54,407 bases of DNA from an uncultured Ferrovum sp. (GTDB lineage: Bacteria > Pseudomonadota > Gammaproteobacteria > Burkholderiales > Ferrovaceae), in NCBI GenBank assembly GCA_903867885.1, contig CAIPTD010000066.1, positions 1-54,407 of the forward strand, written 5' to 3'. Below the pieces are notes generated by a model. That model was given only the letters and a program-made list of their open reading frames with translations. It was not told the origin of the DNA and ran no database searches. Positions 25,531-33,783 of the stretch are shown here, piece by piece. The position numbers were made by a program, and so were the translations under genes. Each line of letters begins with the position of its first letter. The first letter of the stretch is position 1.

Positions 25531-27081
25531 ATGGCTTCTTATATCAATACCAACTACGCATCGCTGCAGGCCCAGTACAACCTGACCCAGTCACAGTCTG
25601 GCCTGAATACTTCTATTCAACGTTTGTCATCTGGTCTGCGTATTAATTCCGCAGCGGATGATGCTGCAGGCCTTGCGATTTCTGATCGTATGACTTCGCA
25701 GATCAATGGTCTTAACCAGGCTGGTCGCAACGCAAACGACGGTATCTCCCTGGTTCAAACAGCCGACGGCGCTTTGTCTTCCATCGCGGGTGACTTGCAG
25801 CGTATGCGTCAATTGGCTGTGCAGTCTTCAACCGGTACTTTATCTTCTGCTGACCGTCAGTCGATCAATCAAGAGTCACAAAACCTCTTGTCTGAAATTA
25901 ATCGTGTTTCCAGCACCACTAACTTTAACGGTGTGAGTTTATTAGACGGTACGTTCTCAAACGTGAACTTCCAAGTAGGTGCATCTTCTGGGCAGACCGT
26001 TGGTATGACCTTAAATGCAGCTAATACTACTTCCTTAGGTGCCTATCAGTTTGATGGTAGCTCGGGCAGTGGTCATATTGCTGGTGGTGCAATTGGTACT
26101 ACTTCTACATCTGCAACAGCGTTTTCTTCCGGTGCTTCAATTTTGATTACTAACTCAAATACCGGTACAGCAGGTGTAACAATTGGTGCCTCAGCCTCCA
26201 CAAACGGAACTAATGCTCAAGCGGGCTTCAGTGCTGAAAGCGCATTTGCTAAAGCTGCTGCAATCAATGCACAAAGTTCTTTAACTGGGGTTACGGCCTC
26301 TGCTTCTACCACAGTAACTGGACTGGTTGGACCTACTGCAGCTTCAGGGAACAACCTTGTTGCTGGTGATATTTACATTAATGGCTACGCTGTAGGTTCT
26401 GCTCTGGGTGATGCAAGTGTGACCACTCAAGGTAGTAATATTGCGACAGCAATCAATGCAATCTCCGCTCAAACCGGTGTAACCGCTAAATCAGACAGCT
26501 CGACGGGTATTCTGACTTTATCCGCATCTGATGGTCGTGACATTAACATCAGTACTACAGCGAATGGTTCTTCGTATTCTGGTTTAAACACAGCAACAGG
26601 AAGCGCTAATCGTGCCTCAGCAGCGACAGCGCCTACTCTGGGTACCGATACCAACCAAACCATTGGTTCATTAACCTTGTCTTCTGCAGTTGGTTTTGCA
26701 GTCTCTGACACGGGTACAACGGGTCTGGCTGCTGCTGGCTTGGCTACCACTCAGCAAACCTTTAACGGCTTGAGTACCTTGGACCTTACCTCGCAGTCTG
26801 CAGCAACCACTGCTTTAACCACGCTTGATTCCGCAATTCAGCAGATTGATACGCAACGTGGCAACTTGGGCGCAATTCAAAATCGTTTCCAGTTGACGGT
26901 GAACAACTTGTCACAAGGTTCGATTAACTTGCAAACATCACGTAGCCGTATTCAAGACACTGACTTTGCCGCACAAACTGCTGCCTTGTCCCAGTCACAA
27001 ATCTTGCAACAAGCTGGTACCGCCATGTTGACGCAAGCGAACACCTTGCCCAACTCGGTCTTGGCCCTGTTGAAAGGTTAA
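25531..27081 (+). CDS. fliC: Flagellin FliC
   Basis: FliC is the filament subunit. The N-terminal D0/D1 region (about residues 1-140) is textbook: SGLNTSIQRLSSGLRINSAADDAAG, in which RLSSGLRINSAADDAAG is diagnostic, then QLAVQSSTGTLSSADRQSI. The C-terminal D1/D0 helices end ANTLPNSVLALLKG. Between them is a Gly/Ser/Thr/Ala-rich variable region forming the exposed filament surface. Length 516 residues. TTTAGGAGACTGACAAC before the ATG gives a strong ribosome site. It is a single flagellin gene in this window, with its own promoter and terminator. Confidence 0.98.
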   Translation: MASYINTNYASLQAQYNLTQSQSGLNTSIQRLSSGLRINSAADDAAGLAISDRMTSQINGLNQAGRNANDGISLVQTADGALSSIAGDLQRMRQLAVQSSTGTLSSADRQSINQESQNLLSEINRVSSTTNFNGVSLLDGTFSNVNFQVGASSGQTVGMTLNAANTTSLGAYQFDGSSGSGHIAGGAIGTTSTSATAFSSGASILITNSNTGTAGVTIGASASTNGTNAQAGFSAESAFAKAAAINAQSSLTGVTASASTTVTGLVGPTAASGNNLVAGDIYINGYAVGSALGDASVTTQGSNIATAINAISAQTGVTAKSDSSTGILTLSASDGRDINISTTANGSSYSGLNTATGSANRASAATAPTLGTDTNQTIGSLTLSSAVGFAVSDTGTTGLAAAGLATTQQTFNGLSTLDLTSQSAATTALTTLDSAIQQIDTQRGNLGAIQNRFQLTVNNLSQGSINLQTSRSRIQDTDFAAQTAALSQSQILQQAGTAMLTQANTLPNSVLALLKG

Positions 27082-27113
27082 TCTGGGGTTTTAGATTAAG
27101 GTATCTGAATCAT

Positions 27114-27142
27114 CCCCGGGGGTATTGTACTCCTGGGGTTTT
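27114..27142 (+). terminator. Rho-independent-type terminator after fliC
   Basis: An 11-bp stem beginning CCCCGGGGGTA (27114-27124), with two G-T pairs, closes a three-base loop. It is followed by TTTT (27139-27142). It lies 33 bases after the fliC stop and before flaG. The T tract is short, so termination may be partial and allow some read-through into flaG-fliD. Confidence 0.72.
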
Positions 27143-27186
27143 CGGGCTAATGAGCCTCGTTAATTAAGGGTTGGAGGAATTCCGAC

Positions 27187-27612
27187 ATGGAGATTACTAC
27201 AAACAATTCAGTGATGTTGCCCACTAGAGAGACGGGTGGGGGTTCGTCGTCAGATGCGGGTAAGGCTTTATCCCCAGTTCCAGTTCAGAATGTTTCGCCT
27301 GAACTACCCAGGGTGTCTTCCGTTTCTGTTTCAGCCGCTCAAGCGCCTGATAAGCAAGAAGCTGATGCACAGAAGGCAGACTCAGCTAAACAGGCAGCGC
27401 TCAAAGCTGCGATGGATGCAGGTAATAAGTCCATGAAGCAGTTGTCACCTTCTTTAGAGTTTCAGATTGACCCTGATACTAAGCAAACAGTTGTGCGCGT
27501 GGTGGATACCACGAATAATGAGGTGATTAAGCAAATACCGAGTGCACAATTCTTACGTATTTCAAGTGCTATTGAAGGTTTGCAACAACATATACTCAAC
27601 GAAAAGGCATAA
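27187..27612 (+). CDS. flaG: FlaG family protein
   Basis: FlaG proteins are small cytoplasmic or exported proteins encoded beside fliD and linked to filament length control. The conserved FlaG domain is the C-terminal half (LEFQIDPDTKQTVVRVVD, then EVIKQIPSAQFLRISSAI). The N-terminal half is a Ser/Ala/Gln-rich linker. Length 141 residues, typical. TTGGAGGAATT precedes the ATG. fliD starts 7 bases after the stop, so the two are very probably co-transcribed. Confidence 0.92.
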   Translation: MEITTNNSVMLPTRETGGGSSSDAGKALSPVPVQNVSPELPRVSSVSVSAAQAPDKQEADAQKADSAKQAALKAAMDAGNKSMKQLSPSLEFQIDPDTKQTVVRVVDTTNNEVIKQIPSAQFLRISSAIEGLQQHILNEKA

Positions 27613-27618
27613 AAAACA

Positions 27619-29829
27619 ATGGCTTCTACCGATGGGATCAGTAGTTTGTTGTCCACACTCAATTCTGGGGCAACGAGCAACAACTCATCCGGTAGTTCGG
27701 GTTCTTCTGGAGGAAAGTCTAGTTCATCCAGCACCAACGTGGGGAATATCGGTAATGTCAGTAGTGCCTCCAACCAAGGCACGCTGGCTTCTGCGGGAAT
27801 CGGTTCGGGTTTAAATGTGAATCAGTTGGTAAGCCAATTGATGTCGGTGGCTCAAGCACCAATTAACCAACTCAACACTGAAATTGCAGGCTATCAAAGC
27901 ACGATCAGCGCTTATGGTCAGTTAACGGCAGCGATCTCTAGCTTTCAAACGAACTTGGGCGGGTTATCTGACCCTACACAGTACACAGCATTCACGGCTA
28001 CACCTTCTAACACCTCCGTACTTTCTGCTACTGCCAGCTCTAAAGCAACAGCAGGGAGCTACTCGATTGGGGTGAGTCAGTTGGCTCAATCTCAAACTTT
28101 GGTTGCGGCGGGGCAGTCTAGCCAAATCAGTGCAATCGGTTCGGGTACTAGCACTACGGTTTCCTTTCAGTTTGGGACTGTTGCATCGAATACATTTAGC
28201 CAAGATGCCTCTCTTGGGGGGGGCTCGGTGACGGTTGATAGCAGTAATAATTCCCTGCAAGGAATCGCTGCTGCGATCAATAAAGCTAATTTTGGCGTGA
28301 GCGCCACCATAGTGAATGATGGTGGGACAAGCCCCTATCGTTTGCAGTTGACAAGTTCAAAGACGGGTGCAAACAGCAACATGAAAATCACAGTGACGGG
28401 GGATGCAACCCTTGGCACACTGTTGGCTAACGACCCGTCACAAGCCAATCCCACTGTAGCTGATGCTAGCCCATCAGGAACGACGAATACGATGACTTTG
28501 ACGCAAGCAGCTCAAGATGCATCAATGACCATCAATGGCTTACCGATTAGCAGCCATACCAACGCTATCTCTAGCGCGATTACTGGCTTAACATTAAATT
28601 TGTCCTCCACCACGACTAGCTCCATCACGCTGGCAGTGGCACAAAATACCAGTGGTATCGCAACGCAAGTTCAGTCATTGGTGTCTGCCTACAATGCAAT
28701 GGACAACACTATTTCTCAATTGACTGCGGCTGGCTCTAGCTCGACTAATGCGGGGCCTCTGGCAGGACAATATTCAGCGCTAAGGGTGCAAAGCCAGATG
28801 CGGAGCATGTTGGGTAACACCATGGTCGGGCCGGATGGTACTTCCATCTCGCTGACTGATATTGGCATCACTTTTCAGAAAGATGGCACCTTAAGTCTTA
28901 ATTCAGCTACTTTGAATTCTGTTATTGCCAGTAACCCAGGTAAGGTTGGCGCTGTATTTGCACAAAATAGCGTTGCCAGCGATAGTTTAGTGAGTGTCAC
29001 TTCGGTTGGTAGTAAAGCGAGTCCCGGAAAATATAATGTTAATGTCAGTCAAATTGCTACCCAAGGGGTGCTAACAGGCTCTACTACCCCAGTGGCTTCA
29101 GGTTCTTATACGGTTGATGATACGAATAACTCTCTGAGCGTTTCACTGGATGGAGTGGCGACTTCAGTAACGATTCCATCCGGTACATACACTTCTGCAG
29201 ATGATTTAGCATCTGCTTATCAAGCTGCGATCAATGGTTCTTCCACACTTTCTACTGCGGGAAAATCCGTATCTGTGGCAGCTGATAGCAATGGATATCT
29301 CAGTTTTACTAGTTCAAGTTATGGGAGCAGTTCCTTTGTCAGTTTGGCTGGGTCGGCCGCTACCCCGGTACTGGGTTCTAGTTCGGTTTTCACTGAAGGG
29401 TCCGATGTAGCCGGGACCATAGATGGTTTTCCTGCTACAGGAAGTGGGCAGAATTTAACGGCCTCGGCGGGATCACCGGCTGCAGGTATTGTACTTAATG
29501 TTAACGGCGGTTCAACGGGTTCTCGAGGTACAGTGAGTATCTCTCAGGGATTTGCCAATACCTTGAATAGTTTGGCTGATTCTTTTTCTGGTACCACTGG
29601 GGTTTTGACGGGTGCTACGAATACTCTAAGTAGGAATATCAGTAATGACAATGCCTCTATCGCACGTTTAAATGCGCAACTTTCTTTGCTGCAATCGACG
29701 TATCAAGCCCAATTTACGGCTTTAGATACAATGATTTCGTCTTTGAATAGTATGCAAAGCTATCTCACCCAGCAGCTTACCTCGTTGTCGAATACTACAT
29801 CGTATATTTACGGCAGCAGCAGCGGCTAA
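27619..29829 (+). CDS. fliD: Filament cap protein FliD, enlarged
   Basis: FliD forms the cap at the filament tip under which flagellin folds. The N-terminal FliD domain starts near residue 58 (GIGSGLNVNQLVSQLMSVAQ) after a Ser/Gly-rich leader. The C-terminal domain carries the coiled coil and ends with MISSLNSMQSYLTQQLTSL. At 736 residues it is longer than the usual 450-500. The extra part includes a second copy of a flagellin-hook-like module (GSYSIGVSQLAQS near residue 145; GKYNVNVSQIATQ near residue 473). It ends 14 bases from the convergent response regulator gene. Confidence 0.94.
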   Translation: MASTDGISSLLSTLNSGATSNNSSGSSGSSGGKSSSSSTNVGNIGNVSSASNQGTLASAGIGSGLNVNQLVSQLMSVAQAPINQLNTEIAGYQSTISAYGQLTAAISSFQTNLGGLSDPTQYTAFTATPSNTSVLSATASSKATAGSYSIGVSQLAQSQTLVAAGQSSQISAIGSGTSTTVSFQFGTVASNTFSQDASLGGGSVTVDSSNNSLQGIAAAINKANFGVSATIVNDGGTSPYRLQLTSSKTGANSNMKITVTGDATLGTLLANDPSQANPTVADASPSGTTNTMTLTQAAQDASMTINGLPISSHTNAISSAITGLTLNLSSTTTSSITLAVAQNTSGIATQVQSLVSAYNAMDNTISQLTAAGSSSTNAGPLAGQYSALRVQSQMRSMLGNTMVGPDGTSISLTDIGITFQKDGTLSLNSATLNSVIASNPGKVGAVFAQNSVASDSLVSVTSVGSKASPGKYNVNVSQIATQGVLTGSTTPVASGSYTVDDTNNSLSVSLDGVATSVTIPSGTYTSADDLASAYQAAINGSSTLSTAGKSVSVAADSNGYLSFTSSSYGSSSFVSLAGSAATPVLGSSSVFTEGSDVAGTIDGFPATGSGQNLTASAGSPAAGIVLNVNGGSTGSRGTVSISQGFANTLNSLADSFSGTTGVLTGATNTLSRNISNDNASIARLNAQLSLLQSTYQAQFTALDTMISSLNSMQSYLTQQLTSLSNTTSYIYGSSSG

Positions 29830-29843
29830 ATATAGATCTTTGA

Positions 29844-30476
29844 CTACATTCCCAAGCTATTTTCAAGCACATAGCGTGTAAGCTCTACGTTATTTTTGAG
29901 CTGCATTTTGTCTAATATGCGAGAACGATATACGTTAAAAGTTTTGATGCTGATGCTCATGGTTTGTGCAATTTCATTGGGCGCGGTGCCCGCGGCAATG
30001 TGCAACAAAGTCTGAAATTCTCGATCAGACAAGTTTTTATGAGGCAGTTCGCCCTGATCTTCGTTGACGCTGTCCGCTAATAACTCTGCCAAGTCTGGAG
30101 TGACGTAGCGTCTGCCTCGTGCAACGACATTAAGCGCGGTCATTAATTCTGCCGGGGCGCTTTGCTTGTTCAAATAGCCTGCAGCGCCTGCCTTAATCGC
30201 CCGCACCGCATATTGTTCCTCGCTAAACATACTCAAAATCAGTACTTTGAGTTTAGGGAACTCTCTGCGCAATTGCTTGAGTACATCGATCCCGTGTCGA
30301 TCGCCTAAAGAAATATCCAACAACACAATATCGGGTTCGGTTTCACGGGTTTTTTGAATCGCCTCGTTGCCGCTGGCGGCTTCCGCAGCCACCATCATTT
30401 CTTCATTACCCGCCACAATTTGCCTTAATCCCTGTCGAACAATGGCGTGATCATCGGCAATGAGAATTTTTAACAT
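29844..30476 (-). CDS. NarL/FixJ-family response regulator
   Basis: This is a DNA-binding response regulator. The receiver domain (residues 1-120) has the acidic pocket D8/D9, phospho-acceptor D54, S82 and K104. The C-terminal LuxR-type helix-turn-helix (about 145-205) has LSDREFQTLLHIAAGTAPNE and IAQTMSISIKTFNVYRSRI. All residues needed for phosphorylation are present. It lies 2 bases downstream of a HisKA_3 kinase gene, so the two form a two-component system. Its place at the end of the flagellar cluster suggests, but does not show, control of motility or of an adjacent pathway. Confidence 0.93.
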   Translation of the reverse strand: MLKILIADDHAIVRQGLRQIVAGNEEMMVAAEAASGNEAIQKTRETEPDIVLLDISLGDRHGIDVLKQLRREFPKLKVLILSMFSEEQYAVRAIKAGAAGYLNKQSAPAELMTALNVVARGRRYVTPDLAELLADSVNEDQGELPHKNLSDREFQTLLHIAAGTAPNEIAQTMSISIKTFNVYRSRILDKMQLKNNVELTRYVLENSLGM

Positions 30477-30478
30477 GA

Positions 30479-31543
30479 TTAAGCTGAAGTGGTTGTGGGA
30501 ACAGAAAGTACAATACGGGTGCCTTGGCCTGCAATACTGTGAATTTCTAGACTTCCGTTTAATACTGCCGCACGCTCAAACATCCCGCGTAAGCCAAAAG
30601 CGTCTGCTCTTTTAGGGGCGCCGTGTGTAAACCCTATGCCGTCATCAATGACTTCTAGCTTTAACGCATGTTCTTCATCCGAGAGCCGAACAGTAGCGCG
30701 TCTTGCTTCAGCATGTTTAAACACGTTATTCAGCGCTTCTTGACACACCCTGAACATGGCAATTTTTTTAGGTTCGGGGATATCCATGTCTTCATCGGGG
30801 GCTTCGAAAGCAACGGCGATCCCTGTCCGTAAACCAAAGTCTTCTAAAAACCATTCTAAGGCAGGGATCAAACCCAGATCTAAAGTGGGAGGGCGAAGAT
30901 TAGAGGCCAGCCGGCGCGTGGAGTCGATGGTTCGGTCGACGAGCTGTTCTAGCATACTGAGATCCATGGCGATCACTTCACGTTGCTCCGGGGATAGTCT
31001 TGCGCTCATAAAAGACAATTGCATTTTGATGCCAGTGAGATTTCCACCTACGTCATCGTGCAATTCCCGGGCCAAACGTAAGCGTTCATCTTCTCGTGCC
31101 TGCTCCTGGTAGGCGCTAAGCAAAGCCATTTGATCGCGGGCAGAGAGTTCGGCTGGGGTTTGTTCTTTGCGTCTTTGATTGGGCAATTCATACCGTATCA
31201 TGCCATCCCAAGCCACTCGTCCGTCAGAACGTTTACGCGGGGTAGCAAGCAGAGAAATGTTGCGCGTATCCATGCCCCCCGGAAGGCGAATCTGTCCTTT
31301 CCAAACCCATTGCATGAGCGAGTTTTTAGAGGCCTCCATTGAAGTAACTAGCCCAATTCGTTCATCTTCTGCGACTAGATCGATAAAGCGATGAGATTGC
31401 GCACAGAGGGCGCGCGGAGACAAACCCAAGACGCGTTGCGCGCCATCACTCACATAGCTGAAATGGCCAAAGCCATTGTTATCACTGATAAATTTGAACA
31501 GAATCTCAGGGGGCGGTGAGGGGGTAAATGCAATCGTTTCCAT
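30479..31543 (-). CDS. Sensor histidine kinase (PAS plus HisKA_3)
   Basis: From the ATG at 31543 the protein is 354 residues. The N-terminal ~120 residues resemble a PAS domain (FSYVSDGAQRVLGLSP and a DGRVAWDGMIRYEL end). The HisKA_3 dimerisation domain has the phospho-acceptor H162 in RELHDDVGGNLTGIKM. The HATPase_c domain has the N box QEALNNVFKHA and G boxes DDGIGF and GLRGMFERA. No membrane segment is seen, so it is a cytoplasmic sensor. The frame extends 22 codons upstream, but the ATG at 31543 fits the domain start better. It is the partner of the adjacent NarL-type regulator. Confidence 0.92.
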   Translation of the reverse strand: METIAFTPSPPPEILFKFISDNNGFGHFSYVSDGAQRVLGLSPRALCAQSHRFIDLVAEDERIGLVTSMEASKNSLMQWVWKGQIRLPGGMDTRNISLLATPRKRSDGRVAWDGMIRYELPNQRRKEQTPAELSARDQMALLSAYQEQAREDERLRLARELHDDVGGNLTGIKMQLSFMSARLSPEQREVIAMDLSMLEQLVDRTIDSTRRLASNLRPPTLDLGLIPALEWFLEDFGLRTGIAVAFEAPDEDMDIPEPKKIAMFRVCQEALNNVFKHAEARRATVRLSDEEHALKLEVIDDGIGFTHGAPKRADAFGLRGMFERAAVLNGSLEIHSIAGQGTRIVLSVPTTTSA

Positions 31544-31687
31544 CTGTGCAAGATAGCATTGTTTGGAAAAAGCTGTCGCACTGCTTGTCGGATAATATCG
31601 CAATATCACCTGACAAAAAAGACAGGTTATGGGTGCTGTTTTATCATCAAGTCATTAAGAGACATCAGCGGTTTGCGGTAAAAAAAG

Positions 31688-32101
31688 TTATTCAACAAAT
31701 ATCGCTTTCACAACCCGCCACTCTTGTTTGGCATTCATCACAGTGGCACAACCCAAGCCCTCGGGCTCCGCGCCTGGCAAAAGGTCAGTACGAGAGCGGT
31801 CGCCAGTAGGCACGTTGCGATAGTAACGATCAAGCCATACGCGTATGGTGCGCTTGGGATGAAGGTTGTGAACAATAACATGTTGCGATTCGCGGGATTG
31901 GCAGTTGGCTTCATCTTCCAGAATGAATTCAACAAATGAAATAGGATTTTCTGATTCAACTGAATGGGGAGGCTCACTGTGCGTACCTAAAGAAGTATTG
32001 TCAGCAGCAGCGGGGGCTTCATTGGAATGGCATGTCAAAAAAGCAACACTGAGTGCGAAGAAGCACCCCAGTCCAAAGTGGCGATGTGTCAATGAAGGCA
32101 T
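31688..32101 (-). CDS. Unknown exported protein
   Basis: I do not recognise this 137-residue protein. It starts MPSLTHRHFGLGCFFALSVAF, a likely signal peptide. The segment VAFLTC is near a lipobox but lacks the usual small residues, so lipidation is doubtful. The mature part has a Ser/Asn/Glu-rich stretch, then FVEFILEDEANCQSRESQHV, a basic LHPKRTIRVWLDRYYR segment and a Gly/Cys motif near the end. AAGGAAA lies upstream of the ATG. It is flanked by the kinase gene downstream and the divergent pseudouridine synthase. Confidence 0.6.
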   Translation of the reverse strand: MPSLTHRHFGLGCFFALSVAFLTCHSNEAPAAADNTSLGTHSEPPHSVESENPISFVEFILEDEANCQSRESQHVIVHNLHPKRTIRVWLDRYYRNVPTGDRSRTDLLPGAEPEGLGCATVMNAKQEWRVVKAIFVE

Positions 32102-32203
32102 GAGGATCAGTTTCCTTGAGCGAATTTTATTATTTTAGAGTGGTAGTGTGATTTTAAGCGTTAAAGTTGAGCCTTTCATGCTTCAGTTTAAGGCAAATAC
32201 GGT

Positions 32204-33052
32204 ATGAGTACTTCCCCAGAGCTCCTTCCCCGGCTTTCTAAACTCATGGCGGAGCGAGGTTTATGCTCTCGTCGCGAAGCTGATGTATGGATAGAACGCG
32301 GTTGGGTGAAAGTAGATGGAGAAATAGTGCGCACGCTGGGTACCAAGGTTGAACCGAGCTGTGTCATCACTATTGCCATGGAAGCCCGTCAGTCGCAGGC
32401 TAAATTGGCTACGGTGATCTTGCATAAACCCATGGGATACGTATCCGGGCAGGCGGAGGATGGCCATCAACCGGCCAGTGTGTTGTTTGTAAATGAGAAC
32501 CATTGGGTAGACGATCCTTCCGGTAGAGCCTTTTCACCTCGTGAACATTTAGGCTTAGCCCCTGCAGGACGTTTGGATATTGATTCAACTGGTCTTCTTA
32601 TTCTTACTCAAGATGGGCGTATTGCCCGAGCCTTAATTGGGGAAAACTCACAAGTAGAAAAAGAATATTTAGTGCGCGTAGAGGGCCAGCTTCAAGAGGG
32701 TGGCTTGCAACGTTTGCGACATGGCTTAAGCCTTGATGGTAAAGCGCTCAAGCCTGCTATCGTGCGCTGGCAAAATGAGGATCAGCTGAGTTTCGTTTTG
32801 CGCGAGGGGCGTAAACGTCAGATTCGTAGGATGTGTGAAATGGTAGGGTTAGAGGTGGTGGGCCTAAAACGCGTTCGGATTGGCCCAGTGTTGCTCGGTG
32901 CTTTACCGTTGGGACAATGGCGCTATTTAAGCGAACAAGAAACCTTTGCTGCACCGAAACCTTCCTCTGGGCTGGATTTAAAAACACATGAAGCTGGAAA
33001 AGATGTCGGGCAGCGTCGTTCTCTCTCGGCTCAACGGTCGGGTAAGCGATAG
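32204..33052 (+). CDS. RsuA/RluB/RluF-family rRNA pseudouridine synthase
   Basis: The enzyme isomerises a uridine in rRNA to pseudouridine. The N-terminal S4 RNA-binding domain has LSKLMAERGLCSRREADVWI. The catalytic domain has HKPMGYVSGQAEDG, then AGRLDIDSTGLLILTQDG with catalytic Asp125, EKEYLVRVEG, and the family's RKRQIRRMCEMVGL. The C-terminal segment LPLGQWRYLSEQE and a basic tail resemble RluF more than RsuA, but the exact target base cannot be read from sequence. Its 3' end overlaps the convergent methyltransferase-like gene by 22 bases. Confidence 0.92.
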   Translation: MSTSPELLPRLSKLMAERGLCSRREADVWIERGWVKVDGEIVRTLGTKVEPSCVITIAMEARQSQAKLATVILHKPMGYVSGQAEDGHQPASVLFVNENHWVDDPSGRAFSPREHLGLAPAGRLDIDSTGLLILTQDGRIARALIGENSQVEKEYLVRVEGQLQEGGLQRLRHGLSLDGKALKPAIVRWQNEDQLSFVLREGRKRQIRRMCEMVGLEVVGLKRVRIGPVLLGALPLGQWRYLSEQETFAAPKPSSGLDLKTHEAGKDVGQRRSLSAQRSGKR

Positions 33053-33783
33053 CACAATATTTGATCGCTGGCGCGGTGACCATAGCGGATCATTTTGTCT
33101 GGTTTGACCTTAGGAATAGCAAAAGCATTCACGATGAGCAGAGAACCGGGCGGCATCTCTTTTTTGGCCTTTAACCATAGGGCTTCCATTGCTTCAGGGG
33201 AGAGAAAGGCATACACCACTTGATAGTCATGCAAGGAGGTTTTCCACAAATCGCCCCAGCGTATGGTTCCGCTTTGCTTCCATTTACAAAGAATATTGCC
33301 CAGAAAGCAAGTAAGTGGTGCGCGTTCAATCCCTTCAAAATTAAGCTGAGATCGTAAGGGTGCGATGTGAATCATAAAACTACCTATCCCTGCACCCACA
33401 TCAAGACATTTTCCTTCTAGGTTTTCTGGAATACATGAAAGGATGGCTTTAAAGGCGCGTTGCTGCGTGAGATAAAGCGGAGCGCGCCTGCCAGTTACAC
33501 CCCCACCAAATAAAAGACTGGCAACGAATAGAGCAATTAACCATAAATAACTCGGTATAGATTGAAAGTACAACCCTAATCCCAATAAAACGCTAAATCC
33601 CATTTGCATCGGCATACGCCAAAACGGCTCTTTGAAGAGCAGGCTGAAAAGTGCTGAAAAGATTCCTGCAAGACATGCTTCGACTAAACTCGCATGCAGA
33701 CTCAAATCTGCGCTCTCTAAAATGAAAATAGAAAAGAGCCATCCCAGGCCTTGAGCCAGTAGTGCATAGCCCCATCGTTTCAT
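33031..33783 (-). CDS. Membrane-anchored SAM-dependent methyltransferase-like protein
   Basis: The 250-residue protein has about four membrane helices in residues 1-95. A cytosolic domain follows with a SAM-binding motif I (CLDVGAGIGSFMIHIAP, about residues 126-142) and a later VVYAFLSPEAMEALW segment that fits motif IV-V of class I methyltransferases. The substrate is unknown. Its start overlaps the stop of the upstream TPR/oxygenase gene as ATGA, so the two are probably translated together and may act on the same target. Confidence 0.72.
   Translation of the reverse strand: MKRWGYALLAQGLGWLFSIFILESADLSLHASLVEACLAGIFSALFSLLFKEPFWRMPMQMGFSVLLGLGLYFQSIPSYLWLIALFVASLLFGGGVTGRRAPLYLTQQRAFKAILSCIPENLEGKCLDVGAGIGSFMIHIAPLRSQLNFEGIERAPLTCFLGNILCKWKQSGTIRWGDLWKTSLHDYQVVYAFLSPEAMEALWLKAKKEMPPGSLLIVNAFAIPKVKPDKMIRYGHRASDQILCYRLPDR

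Noticed and set aside
31570-31630. CCTGAC-A6-GACAGG near the end of the exported-protein gene as a terminator
   Set aside because: Only four to five paired bases and no T tract on the relevant strand.
31528-31809. 93-codon + strand frame covering the gap between the kinase and the exported protein
   Set aside because: It overlaps the starts/ends of genes on the other strand and has no recognisable features; a GGGGG stretch before the ATG is not enough.
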